Below, piece by piece: positions 1 through 12,658 of a DNA stretch of 64,000 nt. The DNA is taken from contig VZRN01005851.1 of assembly GCA_013397935.1 (NCBI GenBank), forward strand, positions 473,385 through 537,384, in the 5' to 3' direction. The notes below the pieces were generated by a model. That model was given only the letters and a program-made list of their open reading frames with translations. It had not been told where the DNA came from and ran no database searches. How positions within the stretch are numbered: the first letter of the stretch is position 1; each line of letters begins with the position of its first letter. The position numbers and the translations under genes are program-made. The stretch comes from Dasyornis broadbenti. Its lineage: Eukaryota > Chordata > Aves > Passeriformes > Dasyornithidae.

Positions 1-3000
1 GAATAAAATCTAATTGAAAATCATGTTGCATGATTTTATAAAATAGTTACATGACATACTTTCTCTTTATAATTTGTTTGCAATCTGGCTTTTGTTTTAT
101 GGCCAGGCTGTGTGGTATTTTTCATCAAACTATGAGAGTTATGCTGTTTATTTTCAGTGAGATAAAATGAAGACTGCAGGTAGCTCATTGGCATAGTGAA
201 GTAATGGACTGCTAAGTGATTCTTTTCTGCGTGAAGCAGTCAGACTGAGTCATGTCTATTTCAGTAGGTACTGTGTAGAAGATCTGATGATGGAATTATT
301 TTCTATTAGTTTCTTGATCTCTGAGTTATGCATGAGGTCATACACTCAGAGTAAAAACATTAAACAAAGAAAGAGATGTCTTGTCTCTCACCTGTAACAC
401 TCTAGGCTAAATACTGGACTCAGTACTGGCTGCACACCGGATCCTTGTGCTGGAACAAACCTGTTTTCTGTAAGCCCAGAAAACAGTTTGTGTTTTCCAC
501 AAAATGTCCAGCAGGTCCTGTAGAATCTGTTATTCCCCAGTAACTTAACCCAGAAGGAATAAAAAAAAGTTGCAGAGAAAAAATAAAATGGCAGGGAGGA
601 AGCCAGGATTTCTTTCCCAAATTAAAGGGCATTTACAGATATGTGAAACTTTTAGTTACAGACAGCTTTTTTGGAATGATCTTGTCCCTTGAAAGACACA
701 GTGGCTATATGGATGACTGAGAATCATTGGATATCCAGCAACAAAAAGTTGTGTGTGTTTTTCTTTTTGTTAATCTTATCCTACACTTAGAATAGAGAAT
801 TCTAACTGTAGTGAATATATTCTATACAGATATTCAGGAGAAAAGTTTAATAGGAAAAAAAGAAATCAGAAATACATCTGAGATAAATAATAATTACTTA
901 TTTTAAGCCCAGCCTGGTGAGCTGATTACAAATGTCTTGCATCCTGAAGAGGCAGTGACAAACATCATTGACAAATGACTCAGTGAGTGATCTGAAGTGA
1001 AGCAATTTTTTTTCCATGTTTCAGCAGCAAGGCTCAAAATGACTGAATTTCAAACATTTAAATTTATAACCTGGATCACAAAAAAAAAAAAAAAAAAAAA
1101 AAAAACAAAAAAACACCTGGGTTTTTTGGGGGATTAGATTGATTGGCGGAATGCCATGAAACATCACTTGGAATAATATTCCATTAGTTATGGTGCATGT
1201 ATTCTGTTTTTCATGTCTGTTTAAAGAGGTAATTGTACTGAAATGCAACAATTGACAAATATTTGTTGTACACATATATTGATCATGTTTGAAATAAATT
1301 TTATTAATGCCAAATTTTGGTCTATAGAAGTAATCTGCTGAGGAAAAGAGTGCTTACAAATTTCTTTAATAATTTTACTGTGACAGTTCTGTCCCTCAGA
1401 AAAAATAATGGATTTCAATAACCAGACAGGAAAAGACAAACTGTCTGTGTCCTCAGTACTGTTGTGTTTGTTTCTGGTTCATTTCAATATAGATATCACA
1501 TCCATTTTCTTGTGTTTAATTACCTTATATGCATTACAACCTGCATCTAAACTGCTGCTTCTGTGTTGTAAGAACATAAGATCTGTATTTTAAGGGCTGC
1601 CTCTGATTTCTTATTTTTTAATACATTATGTCTTTTTAGAGACTATATTATGCTTATTGGCACATAATTTTTCCATCTTTCCTGGCTTTAAGTGATGACA
1701 ATACTTTGGAAGCTATGACAGAGAGGATTCTCCTGGAACTTGACCACTGTCTCTTGAGTCTAACTAACTGAGGCATGGTTTTGTTAGATAAACCTCTCCT
1801 GACTGAAGGCCATCTGTTTGTGCAGGGGATACTTGAAATTTGGTGGGGTTTTTACCTTCTGAAACATGGGAAATCAGAGATCTCAGAAAGTGAGAAATAG
1901 AAACTGGACAGTACAGACGAAATAGAGAATACAACTACTTCTGAAACATAATTGCTACAGCAACATACACTTAATTCTTCATGATGAAACGGTATTATTC
2001 ATAGAAACTTGGGGGGGGGTAAAAGATTATACTAGGAAGTCTGAAGTCACTCTTTTTGTCATAGATCATGCAGCTTTACTTTGACCAGTTGGACCTTGGG
2101 AAAGAAAACGTTATCAGCATTGCCTCTTGTGTGCATTCTGAAGAAGGAAGATAATGTAAAGGTGTCTTTAAAATCACTGAGGGTCAAGTAGGTGCATTCA
2201 CATGAGTTTGGCTTACCATTAAGCACATTTGAAATTAGAGGCAAGTTTTACCTAGGATGTCTTCAAGTTTTCTAAGGAATCTATATAAGCTTGAGGAAGA
2301 GAAAGGATGTTTAAATATGGCATATGTGCATGCATCTTAGCTATGCAAGAGGATGTGAGGTAGTAACTGACTGCAAATGTTTGTGTTCCTCTCTTGGTAA
2401 TGCTTAATATAGAAACGTGTATTCATTTTTTATACTTTTTAGATTCAGTTGTGAAATAAGTAGAATGCTTAGGAGGACAGAACTGTTGCAGGTTTTATGA
2501 TTATTGTTCCTGGTTTATAGTCTGGTCTGTACAGGCTATACATTTTCTTGATTTATATATTGTTTTGACAGTCACCATTTTTAAGGGAGTATTTCTGTCC
2601 TTGTGAGTCCTGATCCTTCAGAAACTCATAATGCAAGCATTAAATTGATTTGATCCTTTTATACTTTCATAAAACCTTCTTGTACAAACATGTAATTCCA
2701 CACAAGATATATGACGGCAACTGGGACTGCCTGCAAAAACAGCAGCTGTTTAAACATCAAGTATCATGAGAAGACAAAAATTGTGTGTTCAGAAGGGCTG
2801 ATTGTAATGATTTGTGCAAATTTTCCTGTTTTTGTTGTTTTGTACTCTTTGAATGTAAATGGACACACCAGCTGAAAAAGTTAAATAGGGGGAGGAGTAA
2901 ACAGCTTTCCATCCTTAAAACAAACCTTACTGTAATAATATCTATTGCCTTTGGTGCTCCACATTTTTTCCTTCCCCTTCCACTGGATGCATCACATGTT

Positions 3001-4263
3001 CTACGTGATTATTTTACAGGTGGAAAAAAATCATATAGACCATGGCAATCATAAAATGATTTGAAATGGGCATTGTATTTTTGTCCAAAAGAAATTATGG
3101 AACTCTAGTTTAGCTTATAGCGGGCAGACTGTCATAATTGGTCGTTACAGAGGGTGGACAAGAGAGCTCCTACTAAGAGTGTGAATAGTGATTCTGTCTT
3201 ACCATGGTGCTTCAAACTATAAATGAACAGGTGATTTTATTGTCAGGAGCTACAGAAGATGTACGTGTCAAATTGGTGCTACATCTGCTGCAGAGAAGCA
3301 AAGCTGTGGTTGAATGAGGTTTGATCAGGTTTTGAGTGATGGCATAGGAGTGTCTGAATTCTCGAGGTATTTCTTTTGCTATTCTGGTATTCTTCAATTT
3401 TATTAAATCAGATCTTTCTTTTGATTTTATTTTTCCCTGCTTTCTGTTCCCATAATCCATTTTTCTGCAGTTTATGCATGTTCTGCAGAGCTCATTGAGT
3501 CAGAGGTTTTATCATCTCATGTTATCACATCTCCCACAGACAGCCAACAGTCACTTAATGTTACCTCCTACTTGTTGCAGACTTCAGACCTTTTCAGTGT
3601 GTTTTTTATCATCACTGAATTGGATCAAAGGCATCTCGTTCTTGATAGCAAGGGCAATTGAAAAAAAAAAAAAGTATTTCTTTGTCTATTTTGGCAATTT
3701 TCGTGACTGGGTTTTGGGGGGATCTAAAATGCTTTCTGCATAAAATTTCATCCCTCTGATTATGTAAAGCAAATTGCAACTGGTGATGGTTACAAAAGAT
3801 TTTAGGAAAAAACTGTCTTTATTTTAGCCTCATGATACTGCTATAGAAGCTGTTCGATCCTTTTTAAGCACTGGAGGCTAGCTTGTTGACCAATTCAACA
3901 TAGAGCTGATATATTTCTTCATTCTCTAGATAAAATTATGGTCCTTCAGATGTTCCTCCTTCCAGCTGCCCAGTGTGAATGTTCTTGTTGCTTGACAGAG
4001 CAGAGCTTAGCTATGTTTTCAGAGCCTAGGGCAGTGCAGAGTGAAATGAACAGATAAAATAATACAAAGTGCCTGACATTTTGCAAACAGAATGGATGGA
4101 TGCCCATGGGATCCTTTTTACTTCCAGCGATATCTCAGAACAAGCCACAGAATCCACATAAAGTTGTGAAAACTCCAGTGTAACCTGCAGAAATTCAATA
4201 AGCAAATGCAAGGAAATTCTAAGCCACAAGATCAGAAAAAGTCTATGATATTGATACTGGAAA
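1..4263. other. Anonymous AT-rich non-coding DNA
   Basis: No gene is recognised. Open frames here are at most about 90 codons, overlap one another on both strands, and encode compositionally ordinary or cysteine/phenylalanine-rich peptides with no family resemblance. Simple tracts include the poly(A) listed separately, a run of nine G at 2011-2019 and a 13-A run near 3661. No splice-flanked exon, CpG island or RNA gene was noticed. Intergenic or intronic origin cannot be told apart. Confidence 0.6.
1080..1105 (+). repeat. Poly(A) tract of 26 A
   Basis: An uninterrupted run of 26 A is followed by one C and seven more A. It may be a plain mononucleotide repeat or the tail of an old retrocopy. 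The roughly 180 bases upstream have no recognisable coding content, and I could not find a matching flanking duplication. Confidence 0.9.
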
Positions 4264-4493
4264 GAATCCAGAAATAGACCATGAAAATGAATAAGGGACT
4301 GGAGAATCTTTCCTATGAGGAAAGACTAAGAGGGCTAGAACTGCTCATCTTAGAGAAGAGAAAGCTCAAGAGGAAACTCATCGATGTGTACAAATGTCTG
4401 AAGAGAGGCTGTAAAAAAGGCACAGCCAAACTCTCTTCAGTGGTGTCAGGATAAGAGGCAATGGGCACAAGCTGAGAAAGGGAATGCTTTCTG
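4264..4493 (+). mobile_element. CR1 LINE 3' region, 5' part of a split copy
   Basis: Sense-strand CR1 sequence from the end of ORF2 into the 3' UTR. Diagnostic phrases are visible in degenerate form: 'gggactggagaatctttcct' for the block before the 'cctatgaggaaagactaaga' stretch, then 'agagaagagaaagctcaaga' and 'ctcatcgatgtgtacaaatg'. The copy is heavily 5' truncated, as most avian CR1 insertions are. Its frame is destroyed, so it encodes nothing. The consensus should continue from 'ctttct' into a 'ttactgtgag' block, but that block appears only about 190 bases later, at 4681, which suggests an insertion in between. Flanks are anonymous DNA. Confidence in CR1 identity is high; subfamily is not assigned. 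Confidence 0.9.
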
Positions 4494-4678
4494 ATCTCAG
4501 AGAAGTTTCCCAGAGAAGTTTTGCATGCCCCCTTCCTGGAAGTGTTCAAGGCCTTGTTGGATGAAGCTTTGAGCGACACAGTCTAGTGGAAGATGTTCCT
4601 GCCCGTGGCAGGGGGGTTGCAGTTGGTGATCTTCAAGGTGTATTCCAACCCAGGTCGTTTTATGATCCTGTGATCAGT
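4494..4678 (+). mobile_element. CR1 LINE 3' end, apparently nested in an older CR1
   Basis: This is a short CR1 3' end in the same orientation as the surrounding copy. It starts in the 'cccagagaag' block and runs through 'aagtgttcaaggccttgttg', 'cctgcccgtggcaggggggt' and 'gatcttcaaggtgtattcca' to a degenerate terminal repeat, 'atgatcctgtgatca'. The 3' UTR wording matches the copy at 26710-26904, not the 'ctccagaggtc' type that resumes at 4679. It therefore looks like a different subfamily inserted into the earlier element. CR1 often makes no clear target duplication and none is seen. A tandem arrangement of two independent insertions is the alternative. Confidence 0.8.
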
Positions 4679-4868
4679 TGTGTTACTGTGAGTGTGACTG
4701 AACACTGGCACAGATTTCCCAGAGAAGTTGGGGAACCTTCCTCTTTGAAGATATTCAAAAGCTGCCTGGAAATCCTCCTGAACAAGTGGTGCTAGGTGGC
4801 CCTGCCTCAGCAGGGTGTTTGAACCATATGACCTCCAGAGGTCTCTTCAGCCTCAACCATTCTGTAAT
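4679..4868 (+). mobile_element. CR1 LINE 3' end, 3' part of the split copy
   Basis: The sequence resumes at the 'ttactgtgagtgtgactgaa' block, continues through 'cactggcacagatttcccag', 'agatattcaaaagctgcctg' and 'gaccTCCAGAGGTC'-type wording, and ends with 'cctcaaccattctgtaattt'. This is the natural continuation of the element broken at about 4493. Its 3' diagnostic ('ctccagaggtc') differs from the nested copy. No complete terminal octamer array survives, which fits an old insertion. It is non-coding. Confidence 0.85.
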
Positions 4869-7800
4869 TTTTTGGTTCTACTTCCACATTATTTTTCTAT
4901 GTATCATTCATTCAGTGTCAATATGCATACATTGTTAATAGCTCTGAAAATCTGTTCTGCCTTTTATTTGTCCTCAGCAGAGGGATGATGGGCATTGATT
5001 TATCTAACTCACAACTACTTCTAGAGTTTTTTTAATTATACAGATAAAGAGCTGAAAAACCATACATGGAAACCGAGGGACTTATACATCAGTGCTCAGT
5101 ATAATTGTTAGAGCTTTGTGCACATGCCCTGACCCTCCATCTGTGTTGTAACCAATTAGGGATGATCTATTACCATGACTACTTTTACTTGCAAAGTAGC
5201 AGCATAAGAGGCCAACATTCTTCTCTTCAGTTCCCTTTGCTTCCTGAGTCTAGTGAACTTTGTAAGGTACAGATCAGTACAAGTGTTGCTATTTTTAAAG
5301 CAGAGACATTTTTATACTATTAATTTGTTAGGTAATTTTTTTTACTGTCAGGGTGCTAGATGAAGGCTACAGCATTCTTCATTTCCCTTCCCCCAGTCTG
5401 GGAGATCGGGAGATATAAGTAGCATTTCTGACTTTTTACATGGCAGGTTTAAATTGTATCTCCAAATTATCTTTTCTGTGATTCATTTGTTCATTTTCCC
5501 CCACCTCTTCTTAAAAGAGAACCCCTCCACTTCCTTCATCTTCATGTATATCTGATGGGAGATGGAGCATTTTTAGTTCAGGTAGATGTTACTTATCTGT
5601 CATCCCCTAAACACACTTAAAAACACTTTCCTTCCCAAATTCGATAATGAGAGCAGTTTTCTTAGCTAATTGTCTATTTCCCATAGGAGTACTGGTAACT
5701 ATATAACCCACAATATCTTTGAAGTCATAACCCTTGCAGCAGACTTGGAACTGTCATGGAATGCATCTATAAAAAGGGTACAGCAAGCACAGTTTTGGAC
5801 ATTTCCTTTTTGCCCCTAATTGACTGATAGCCTCTAAAAATGAGGCAGAGTGATTGATGTTTATGTGCTTTCTGCTGAAGCTTCAGAGGTTCTCCTCAAT
5901 GAATACTTTACCTTCTGATCTTTCTGTATTTTTAGAGATGATATTCCCTTCAGATGGAATGCAAACATCTGACACATAAAGTTTTGTCTCTCACATAACT
6001 GCACTCATTTTTCTTCATTCTTCCCAATGAGCAAAATTATAGACAGCTGTAGAGTCTTTCAGAATTTGCTGGTGCCTCTTGCTCTTTTTTCAAGGTCCTT
6101 TAAATGTGTTACCATCAGAAAAGAAAAAAGTGCTTCCAGTAACTGCTGCCTTTTATCTGAGAGGCTTCATGGAACTTCCACAAAATATTGGTTCTCTTTC
6201 TCTCCAGGGGCAGCTTTGACTTCTTTTGGCAAAGTGACTACAGCACAATGTAGTAGCATTTGAACTTCACTGTAGGGGAGGTGTGAGGAAAATTAATACA
6301 TATTTTCTAAAAGTAAGCCTATCCTTTATATTTTTCCATTTCCTGGCCAAGTATAATTTATTGGCTTTATTCCTTATCAATAAGATGAAAAAAATATTTC
6401 TAAGTATAATTTCACTGCAAGGAGAAACCTGTGGTGTCACGATTTAAGTTTTTTTACATTTTAGCAGCAAAAAAAGCATGCCATATATAGACATGTCAGT
6501 GTTAAAAAGGTGATGTGACACACCTACAAAGACCTAGTTTTTCATAAACAAAAGTTGAAAGATTCAAGCCAGACTAAAACTTTTGCAGAACAAAAAGATT
6601 AAATTACTTTTTCTCATATGAAAATACAGGAATTAAAACAGTAATGCATACTTCCTATCATAGAAGAGACAATATTATTAAATTGAATTTTTTGATGTAT
6701 AAAAGTACATTTTGAGGAAAATTATAAGATTTTTTGACCTCTACGAGCTGCACCATGCTGTTCAGCAGTCCATACATAATGGAGTCATTTGTACTCCAAA
6801 TAAGAAAAGTTCATAACACAACGTCCACAACAGAAGCAGTGGTCTTCATATTTTGTCAGAATCAGCAATATTTATTACATCAGGGAAAATAGATGGAGTT
6901 ATGCTGTTGGCTATATAAAGTGTGTTTCTTATTCAGGATTAAACATCCATCCTCAGAGTTATAGATATTGCTATATCCCAGCCGGTTAACTTGGTAATAC
7001 TGCACTTCTGGCCATAGTGAACAGAAGAACTGGCCTTCAGTATTGCCAGAGTTACACAGTGTTCCAGGGGAAAGGCTTTCTAAAGGTATTTTATTTATTT
7101 TTTTAATAATGAAAAGAATGAAATCAAATCTTTCAGACAACTTGAAGGAGATGCAAGAAGGAAGACTAAAAAGAACAAATGAAATAAGCCACTTGCTGGC
7201 AAAATTGAAAAATTAAACCCTGGGAAAATGAGACACTGTAGACGGAAATTCAGACTTCTGCATTTACATTTTAAGTAACATTCTGTCAGACTGACTGCTT
7301 AAAGAAAGTTGTCTTGAGTCAACGGAACCTGAAAAGAGTCTGACCCACTGGCAGCCAGACACTAGTACTTGGAGAATGTAAAGTCTTGTCTTACTCTGTT
7401 ATATATGTCCATAAATTATAGGTCATATAAATGCCTAGGGAGGGCATAGAATCCTTACATTAATTACTAGAGCAGGGAAGTAATTCCACAAGATTGAAGA
7501 CCCCAGAATGCATGTAAAGAATTATAAAAAGCATATAAAAAGGCTAAGGTAAAGGAAGTACATTTACATCTTAAGGCATCTTCTCCAAGTCATATACTGG
7601 ATTCAGAGATAATTAATGCATTACAAAAACTCCTGCTGTAAAATGGTGAGAAAAACCATCCATTCAAATCATATTTTAACACGTTAAATTTTCATTCTGT
7701 TACTATTATAATCTTTATGAAACTCAGGGTAAAATTTCAATGTCAGGTCTTGTCCTGTTTTATAACTCTTTTTTGCATATGTGTCTGGCGAAGGCATTGT

Positions 7801-10384
7801 CCCATTCTCTAACTCGTTGAATTTTTCAAGCAGTGCTCTGCGTTCACTGCTCTGAAAGACTCATATTCTTTTCTCCACAGGAGAGAAAGACCTTGCTCAA
7901 TCCCCAATTAGCAACTGAGGATCACTCTGTAAATGTCATAATTTCATCTTGTCTTTCTCAATAATGTTTCTTTAAAAACTCCTGATTTGTTTTTTCCTTT
8001 TGTTTAAAGTCACAGATTTTGCCTCTACTGCCACCCAAACTGAGGGTGAGATTTATCTATTAAATTACACCTGTTAGTGTAATATACTGTAATGTACAGT
8101 GTGAACACCTACTCTATTGATATCGCATAAGTCACTTGTGAAAAGCTCTTTATTTGAAAATATTCTGACCAAAAAGTATTCCATTTTAATGGAGGAATTA
8201 CCTCTGGTTTCTTACATGCATCTTGTGTATCTCCACTACTACAACTTTGCAATTTTTTGCTCTTAGATATTCGGTTATATGAAAAAAAATGGTCCTAAAC
8301 GCTTCTATAAATGTTGCAAAATAAAAAGGTAATCCATGCTATCCCATCAGAAGTATGTCAGGTTTAAATCTTTCATTGTCTCTGAAATACTAGTTTCCAG
8401 CTCTTCTGAGTACAATCCAACGTGTGTGTTTAAAAGCTTGGAGAGTTAGAATCCTCTTCATAAAGAGCCTGAACGTTGATTCAACAACCTCATCACTAAA
8501 TGTATATATGCACATAAAATATATTTATAAACTTTATGTATAAATATATACACAAATGTTTTTTTCAATTATATATAATGTTACAAATATAAGGTTTTAA
8601 AAAGGTGTATCTATTTTAATATTTAAAGGATCGTAAACATCTGTCATTTTTTGATACTGGAAAAATGTGACAGTAAATATGCTTCTACAGCCCTTCAATT
8701 CCCAGGGTCTCTATAATTTTTCAAGCTTTGTTGCAACAACTGATGGAAAAGCTGAGAGGTTTGAGGTTCTAGCAGCATTTTTTTATTTTGGATGTGTGGC
8801 TGTGCTCACTGTTGACTCTGGGGCCATAAGAATGTGGCTCCAGTGAGCCTTTGTTTCCCCACTCATTGCGTGGCAAGCTGCTTTCTTGCTGAAGAAAGTG
8901 GAGTAGCCTGGCTGTCTCAGCTGTGTGTGTGCTGTCTTCCTCAAGATGATTTGCAGGACCTATTATCTATGGCTTGATTTTTTTTTACCGTAGTCTAAAA
9001 GGATTTCCCGGTGTTTTATTTCTGACAGCATTTCTTAGTGTTCCTAGCCATTTCTTTTCAAAACGTTTGAATCTCTCTTTATCTTTCTCATAATCATTGT
9101 GAGATTGAAAAAAGGGTATTACACATGATCTGGTGAGGGGGATCACAAGGGGTATTCTCTCACTGACTGCCAAACACCATTTTCCTCTTGGCTGTGTGAT
9201 TCCCACCTTTATGAAAAAATTCTCAAAAATGCTCCAGGTAGTGGGAAGTTCAGAAAAGACTAATTTTAATTTGGCAATGCATGACATTGTCATAGAGTAG
9301 CAATAGTGGCATTTCTTTCAATTGTCATCCCACTACACTATGCAGCGTGCAATGCTGCACTGTATCTGTTACAATATTACACTTTCTCAAAGGGCTTAAA
9401 TAACTTCATTTCCTAAATGTAAAAGATTAGTTTGAAAATATGTGTAACAAATTTCACCATGACTTATAAAATTGAAGCATAGTCACCGAAGAGCAGAGCT
9501 CATTTTTCTGTGGTTACACCAAAGCAATACTTATCCATCAGAAATGTATTTAATTGCTAAACATTTAGCTTGTAATTTTTAGGTAATACCTTGCCTATAT
9601 CTGAAATTTGTTGGATCAGAGACTATTCATTTGTATATTTAATTGCTCTGGAAAAATATTCTTGTTTTTAGACAAAACATCAGGCAGCTATTTGAGGGGG
9701 GAAAAAAACCAAATTTTTTTTCTTGTCTTTTCTCTTTCTGGGAACTTATACAGAGAATTCTTGGCTCCCAACACTCATCGGCTTGGAAAGATCTGCCAAC
9801 TTTATATGTAGGGCTTGCTTTCAGTAGGAAAAGTAATCCAAGTTAATTAGCATTAAATAAAGCAGAAAAAGTAATGTAGGTACCTGCAACAACAAAGAAT
9901 TCTCTTCCAGACCTAAGTCTTACTGAAGATGAAATTGTTTGCTCTTTCAATGATGTGATAACGGCTGAAGGAAACCACAGGATCCACAATGAATTGCTGA
10001 ATCACAATGAAATTGCAAATTGTTTTTTACTCACTTTCTTATTGAGTATATAAGGTGTATTTTTGTCTTCCTTGTCATAAAATAAGCTTTGGTTTCTAAA
10101 GAGACCACATACCCTGAGAAGAACCTCTCCTTTGTCTTGTGTCTGGGGACTACTCCTTATCCCTTGTGATGCTGAGGAAAATTCACACTACGAAGAGAAA
10201 GAGAAGTGCATGCAATGGAGGTGTAACTGTTGATATAGCAATAGTGTTGCAATGGTTTCCTGTGTAATCTGTAAAGCTTTCTGGGGAAGGGTATGCGAGT
10301 TCTTCCATGTCTTGACAAAACCCTAACTTGTTTCTTTGATTATTTGGAATTGTTTCAGGCTTTCATAGGTTTGAGAGTACAAAG
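4869..10384. other. Anonymous AT-rich non-coding DNA
   Basis: Nothing gene-like is recognised. The longest open frame is a minus-strand stretch of about 102 codons (8985-9293). Its predicted peptide, rich in lysine and phenylalanine, matches no family known to me, and it lacks an evident splice or promoter context. An AT-rich low-complexity block at 8499-8580 is listed separately. Confidence 0.55.
8499..8580. repeat. AT-rich low-complexity tract
   Basis: Degenerate TATA/TTTATA sequence with several short alternating (TA) runs and a T-run. It probably decayed from a microsatellite. No transcription signal is inferred from the TATA-like motifs, because they are expected by composition. Confidence 0.7.
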
Positions 10385-10420
10385 ATACTAAGTTCAATAT
10401 TATATTATACTAAGTTCAAT
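10385..10420 (+). repeat. Short direct duplication, 14-bp unit twice
   Basis: The 14-mer ATACTAAGTTCAAT occurs at 10385-10398 and again at 10407-10420, a period of 22 bp with an AT-only spacer. It looks like a recent slippage or repair duplication. No function is implied. Confidence 0.85.
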
Positions 10421-12490
10421 TGTCTTCTCATTTCTCTCCATCTACCAGCAGCAACGAGGTCCCATTGATATCAGTGGAGAAGTGGTATCATGTATGGAAT
10501 CAGTCATGTCAGTGTAAAGTCTCGCTGGATTTCAGTGGTAAAGCAGCTACCATAAATAATGTATGTGTCTTTGCTACAGTAAACTGATGATATGGCCAAT
10601 TAATGCTAAACTTGTGTGAAATATTATACTTATGGTCAGTGAGGTACTTGTTCTACTTAATTCATTATACAATTAGCAAGATAGAGTCTTCTCTAATTTT
10701 CTTATACTGAATCAGGTAATGATTGGCAACAGCTGGACAGTAGTCTAGGTTGTTGCCCAAACCACAACTTAATATGTGTTATAGAGGAAACTGAAGGAAA
10801 ACCATCACTGCAAATCAGTGGTATCTTAAATGTTCTGTTTCTTATATTGTTGAATGCAGTAATTTATTATTTCCTAATTAAAACAGTTCTGCATTCATAA
10901 CCAAGAAACTAACCCCAGCCTATTTCTAGATAATCATATAGTGCATCTTTAAAGCTTTTAAAAATTTTTGTTTTCACACTTTGTCTGAAACCTCTGCCTG
11001 CTAGGTAATGGTGCCTGTGTCTACAGAATTTTGTTCATTCTTTCATTATTTTAAGACTGCTAAATCCTTTTATACTACATTAGGTACAAAGACATAGTGC
11101 ACCTAATGGCTAATTAAAAAAAGAAATGCCATGAATTATTATAAATATGCATTAATTGCCTTCATTACAATGGAGGGAAGCCCCATAAAGCAGAAAAAGT
11201 CACAGAAACATGAAATAAATGTAAAATTAGGAGGCGAGTTTGTTAAACTGATAACACATAGAGAAGAATTGTAGCTCTATCACCTCTCTATTACATGTAT
11301 GTATATATGTGTATGTATGTATGTATGTGTTTCAAATATTAAAAAAACCCTGTAATGTAGTTTTGTAACATTCTTATTACTTAACGAAATTTCTGTGCAT
11401 TGCTTATTAGATTTATTCATAAGAGCTTGTCTTTGTCATGATAATGTCTCTGACTCCTGTTGACATGATGTTTTCGTTTTGGGAGTTAAAGATTGCATGC
11501 TTAATTAATTTTTTATAATAGCTGTAAGATTTTTTAAGTCATTGTGTTAATCATTATACCTTTGGCAAAATGTCATTGGGAACATTTTCACTAAAATACC
11601 AGAAATGTGAAGTAAATGTGAAGTGTTTTTCCTTATTCTGTACTAACTTCAAAGAAAATTTTGTAGTCCTTGTTCTGCCATACCTCCAAACTTGGAAGCA
11701 AGTATGACTTCACAGGAAAAATCTTTCAGATTGGTGGCACGGAGACCGGTCTCAAAAATTTTTAAAAGGTGCTCTATTATTATTTGGTGGGAGTTAGTCT
11801 TGTTCTAGATAATGTTTTTCAAGGTTTTTTATTTCTCTGAAATTATTGTTAAGTTCTCATGGTTACTCAGACTCTGTGCAAATCAAACGTTTCTGGATCT
11901 ATTTGTTCAAGATTTTAGGCTTCCAGGATGAAATGATAATTCATAAACCAAAGCTAATATACTTTTCTGCTATTATTTTTTATGCTCAGCAATGAGCTGA
12001 GGTTATAAGCAACAGTTTCCCAAATACAAATACATTTTTATCCAGTAACACTTCATTTCTTAATATCTGCTCAAATTCTTGATTTAATATTTTCCACTGT
12101 TAAAAAGAGTGAGAAATAGAAAAGAGCAGGCATGCAAAAGGACCGGTTCCTTATTCATGTCACTCTTGATATTGAAAAACTTGAATAACATTATTGACAT
12201 GTATTTTGTGAACGGTCATCTTTCCTAGGAACCTATTGTTTAATAACTTAAGATTAAATATTGATTTAAAATATTAAAGTCCTGTAAAAGTCTTTTAAAC
12301 CAATCTTTTGCAATGGCTAAGAGGTTAAATGTAGTGTGACAATTCATGTTAGATTATGCCTCTCAAAGATATCACAGGAGGAGAAAAGTTTTAAGCTGTT
12401 TCTGAAAGGTAACAACATTCTAGTTTAGTTGAGGTTTCCAGAGAAATCTTTCAAAGCAAAGGCCAGTCAAGGAGAAAGCAAAATTCTGCT
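10421..12490. other. Anonymous DNA with a possible conserved non-coding stretch
   Basis: No gene is recognised. The part at about 11090-11210 is dense in TAAT/ATTA homeodomain-core motifs and lacks repeat character (see findings). A (GTAT)n microsatellite lies at 11294-11330. A perfect tandem pair of the 11-mer AAATGTGAAGT occurs at 11603-11624. Open frames are short and unremarkable. Confidence 0.5.
11294..11330 (+). repeat. (GTAT)n microsatellite
   Basis: Imperfect tetranucleotide repeat of about nine units, interrupted by one ATATAT stretch. It is likely polymorphic in the population but too short to affect anything obvious. Confidence 0.85.
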
Positions 12491-12509
12491 CCCCGCCCCC
12501 CCACCACCC
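12491..12509 (-). other. C-rich tract; possible G-quadruplex on the minus strand
   Basis: The plus strand reads CCCC-G-CCCCCCC-ACCACCC. The minus strand therefore carries G-runs that satisfy the G3+N1-7 pattern four times. It directly abuts the T/G-rich tract that follows. Structure formation is an inference from the pattern. Confidence 0.5.
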
Positions 12510-12658
12510 TTTTTTTTTGTTGTTGTTTGTTTGTTTTGTTGGTTTTTTGTAGGATTTTTGTGGGGGTTTTTTATCTGTTTGTTTGGTTTTTGTTGCTTTT
12601 GGTTTGTTTGTTTTGGATTTCTTTGGGGATTTTGGGGTTTTTTTTTGTGGTTTAGGTG
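12510..12658 (+). repeat. T/G-rich low-complexity tract (TTTG/TTGTT/GGTTTT)
   Basis: About 150 bases consist almost wholly of T and G on the plus strand, with TTTG and GGGTTTT-like units and very few A or C. Both strands are open across it, giving Phe/Trp/Gly-rich or Lys/Asn/Gln-rich peptides. These are translations of low-complexity DNA and not genes. Strong strand asymmetry begins at the C-tract at 12491. Confidence 0.9.

Noticed and set aside
4313..4795. Open frames on both strands
   Set aside because: They read CR1 3' sequence, which is non-coding 3' UTR and decayed ORF2 end.
8985..9293. Minus-strand frame of about 102 codons as a gene
   Set aside because: Unrecognised peptide, no splice or promoter context, and a length expected by chance among many frames in 64 kb.
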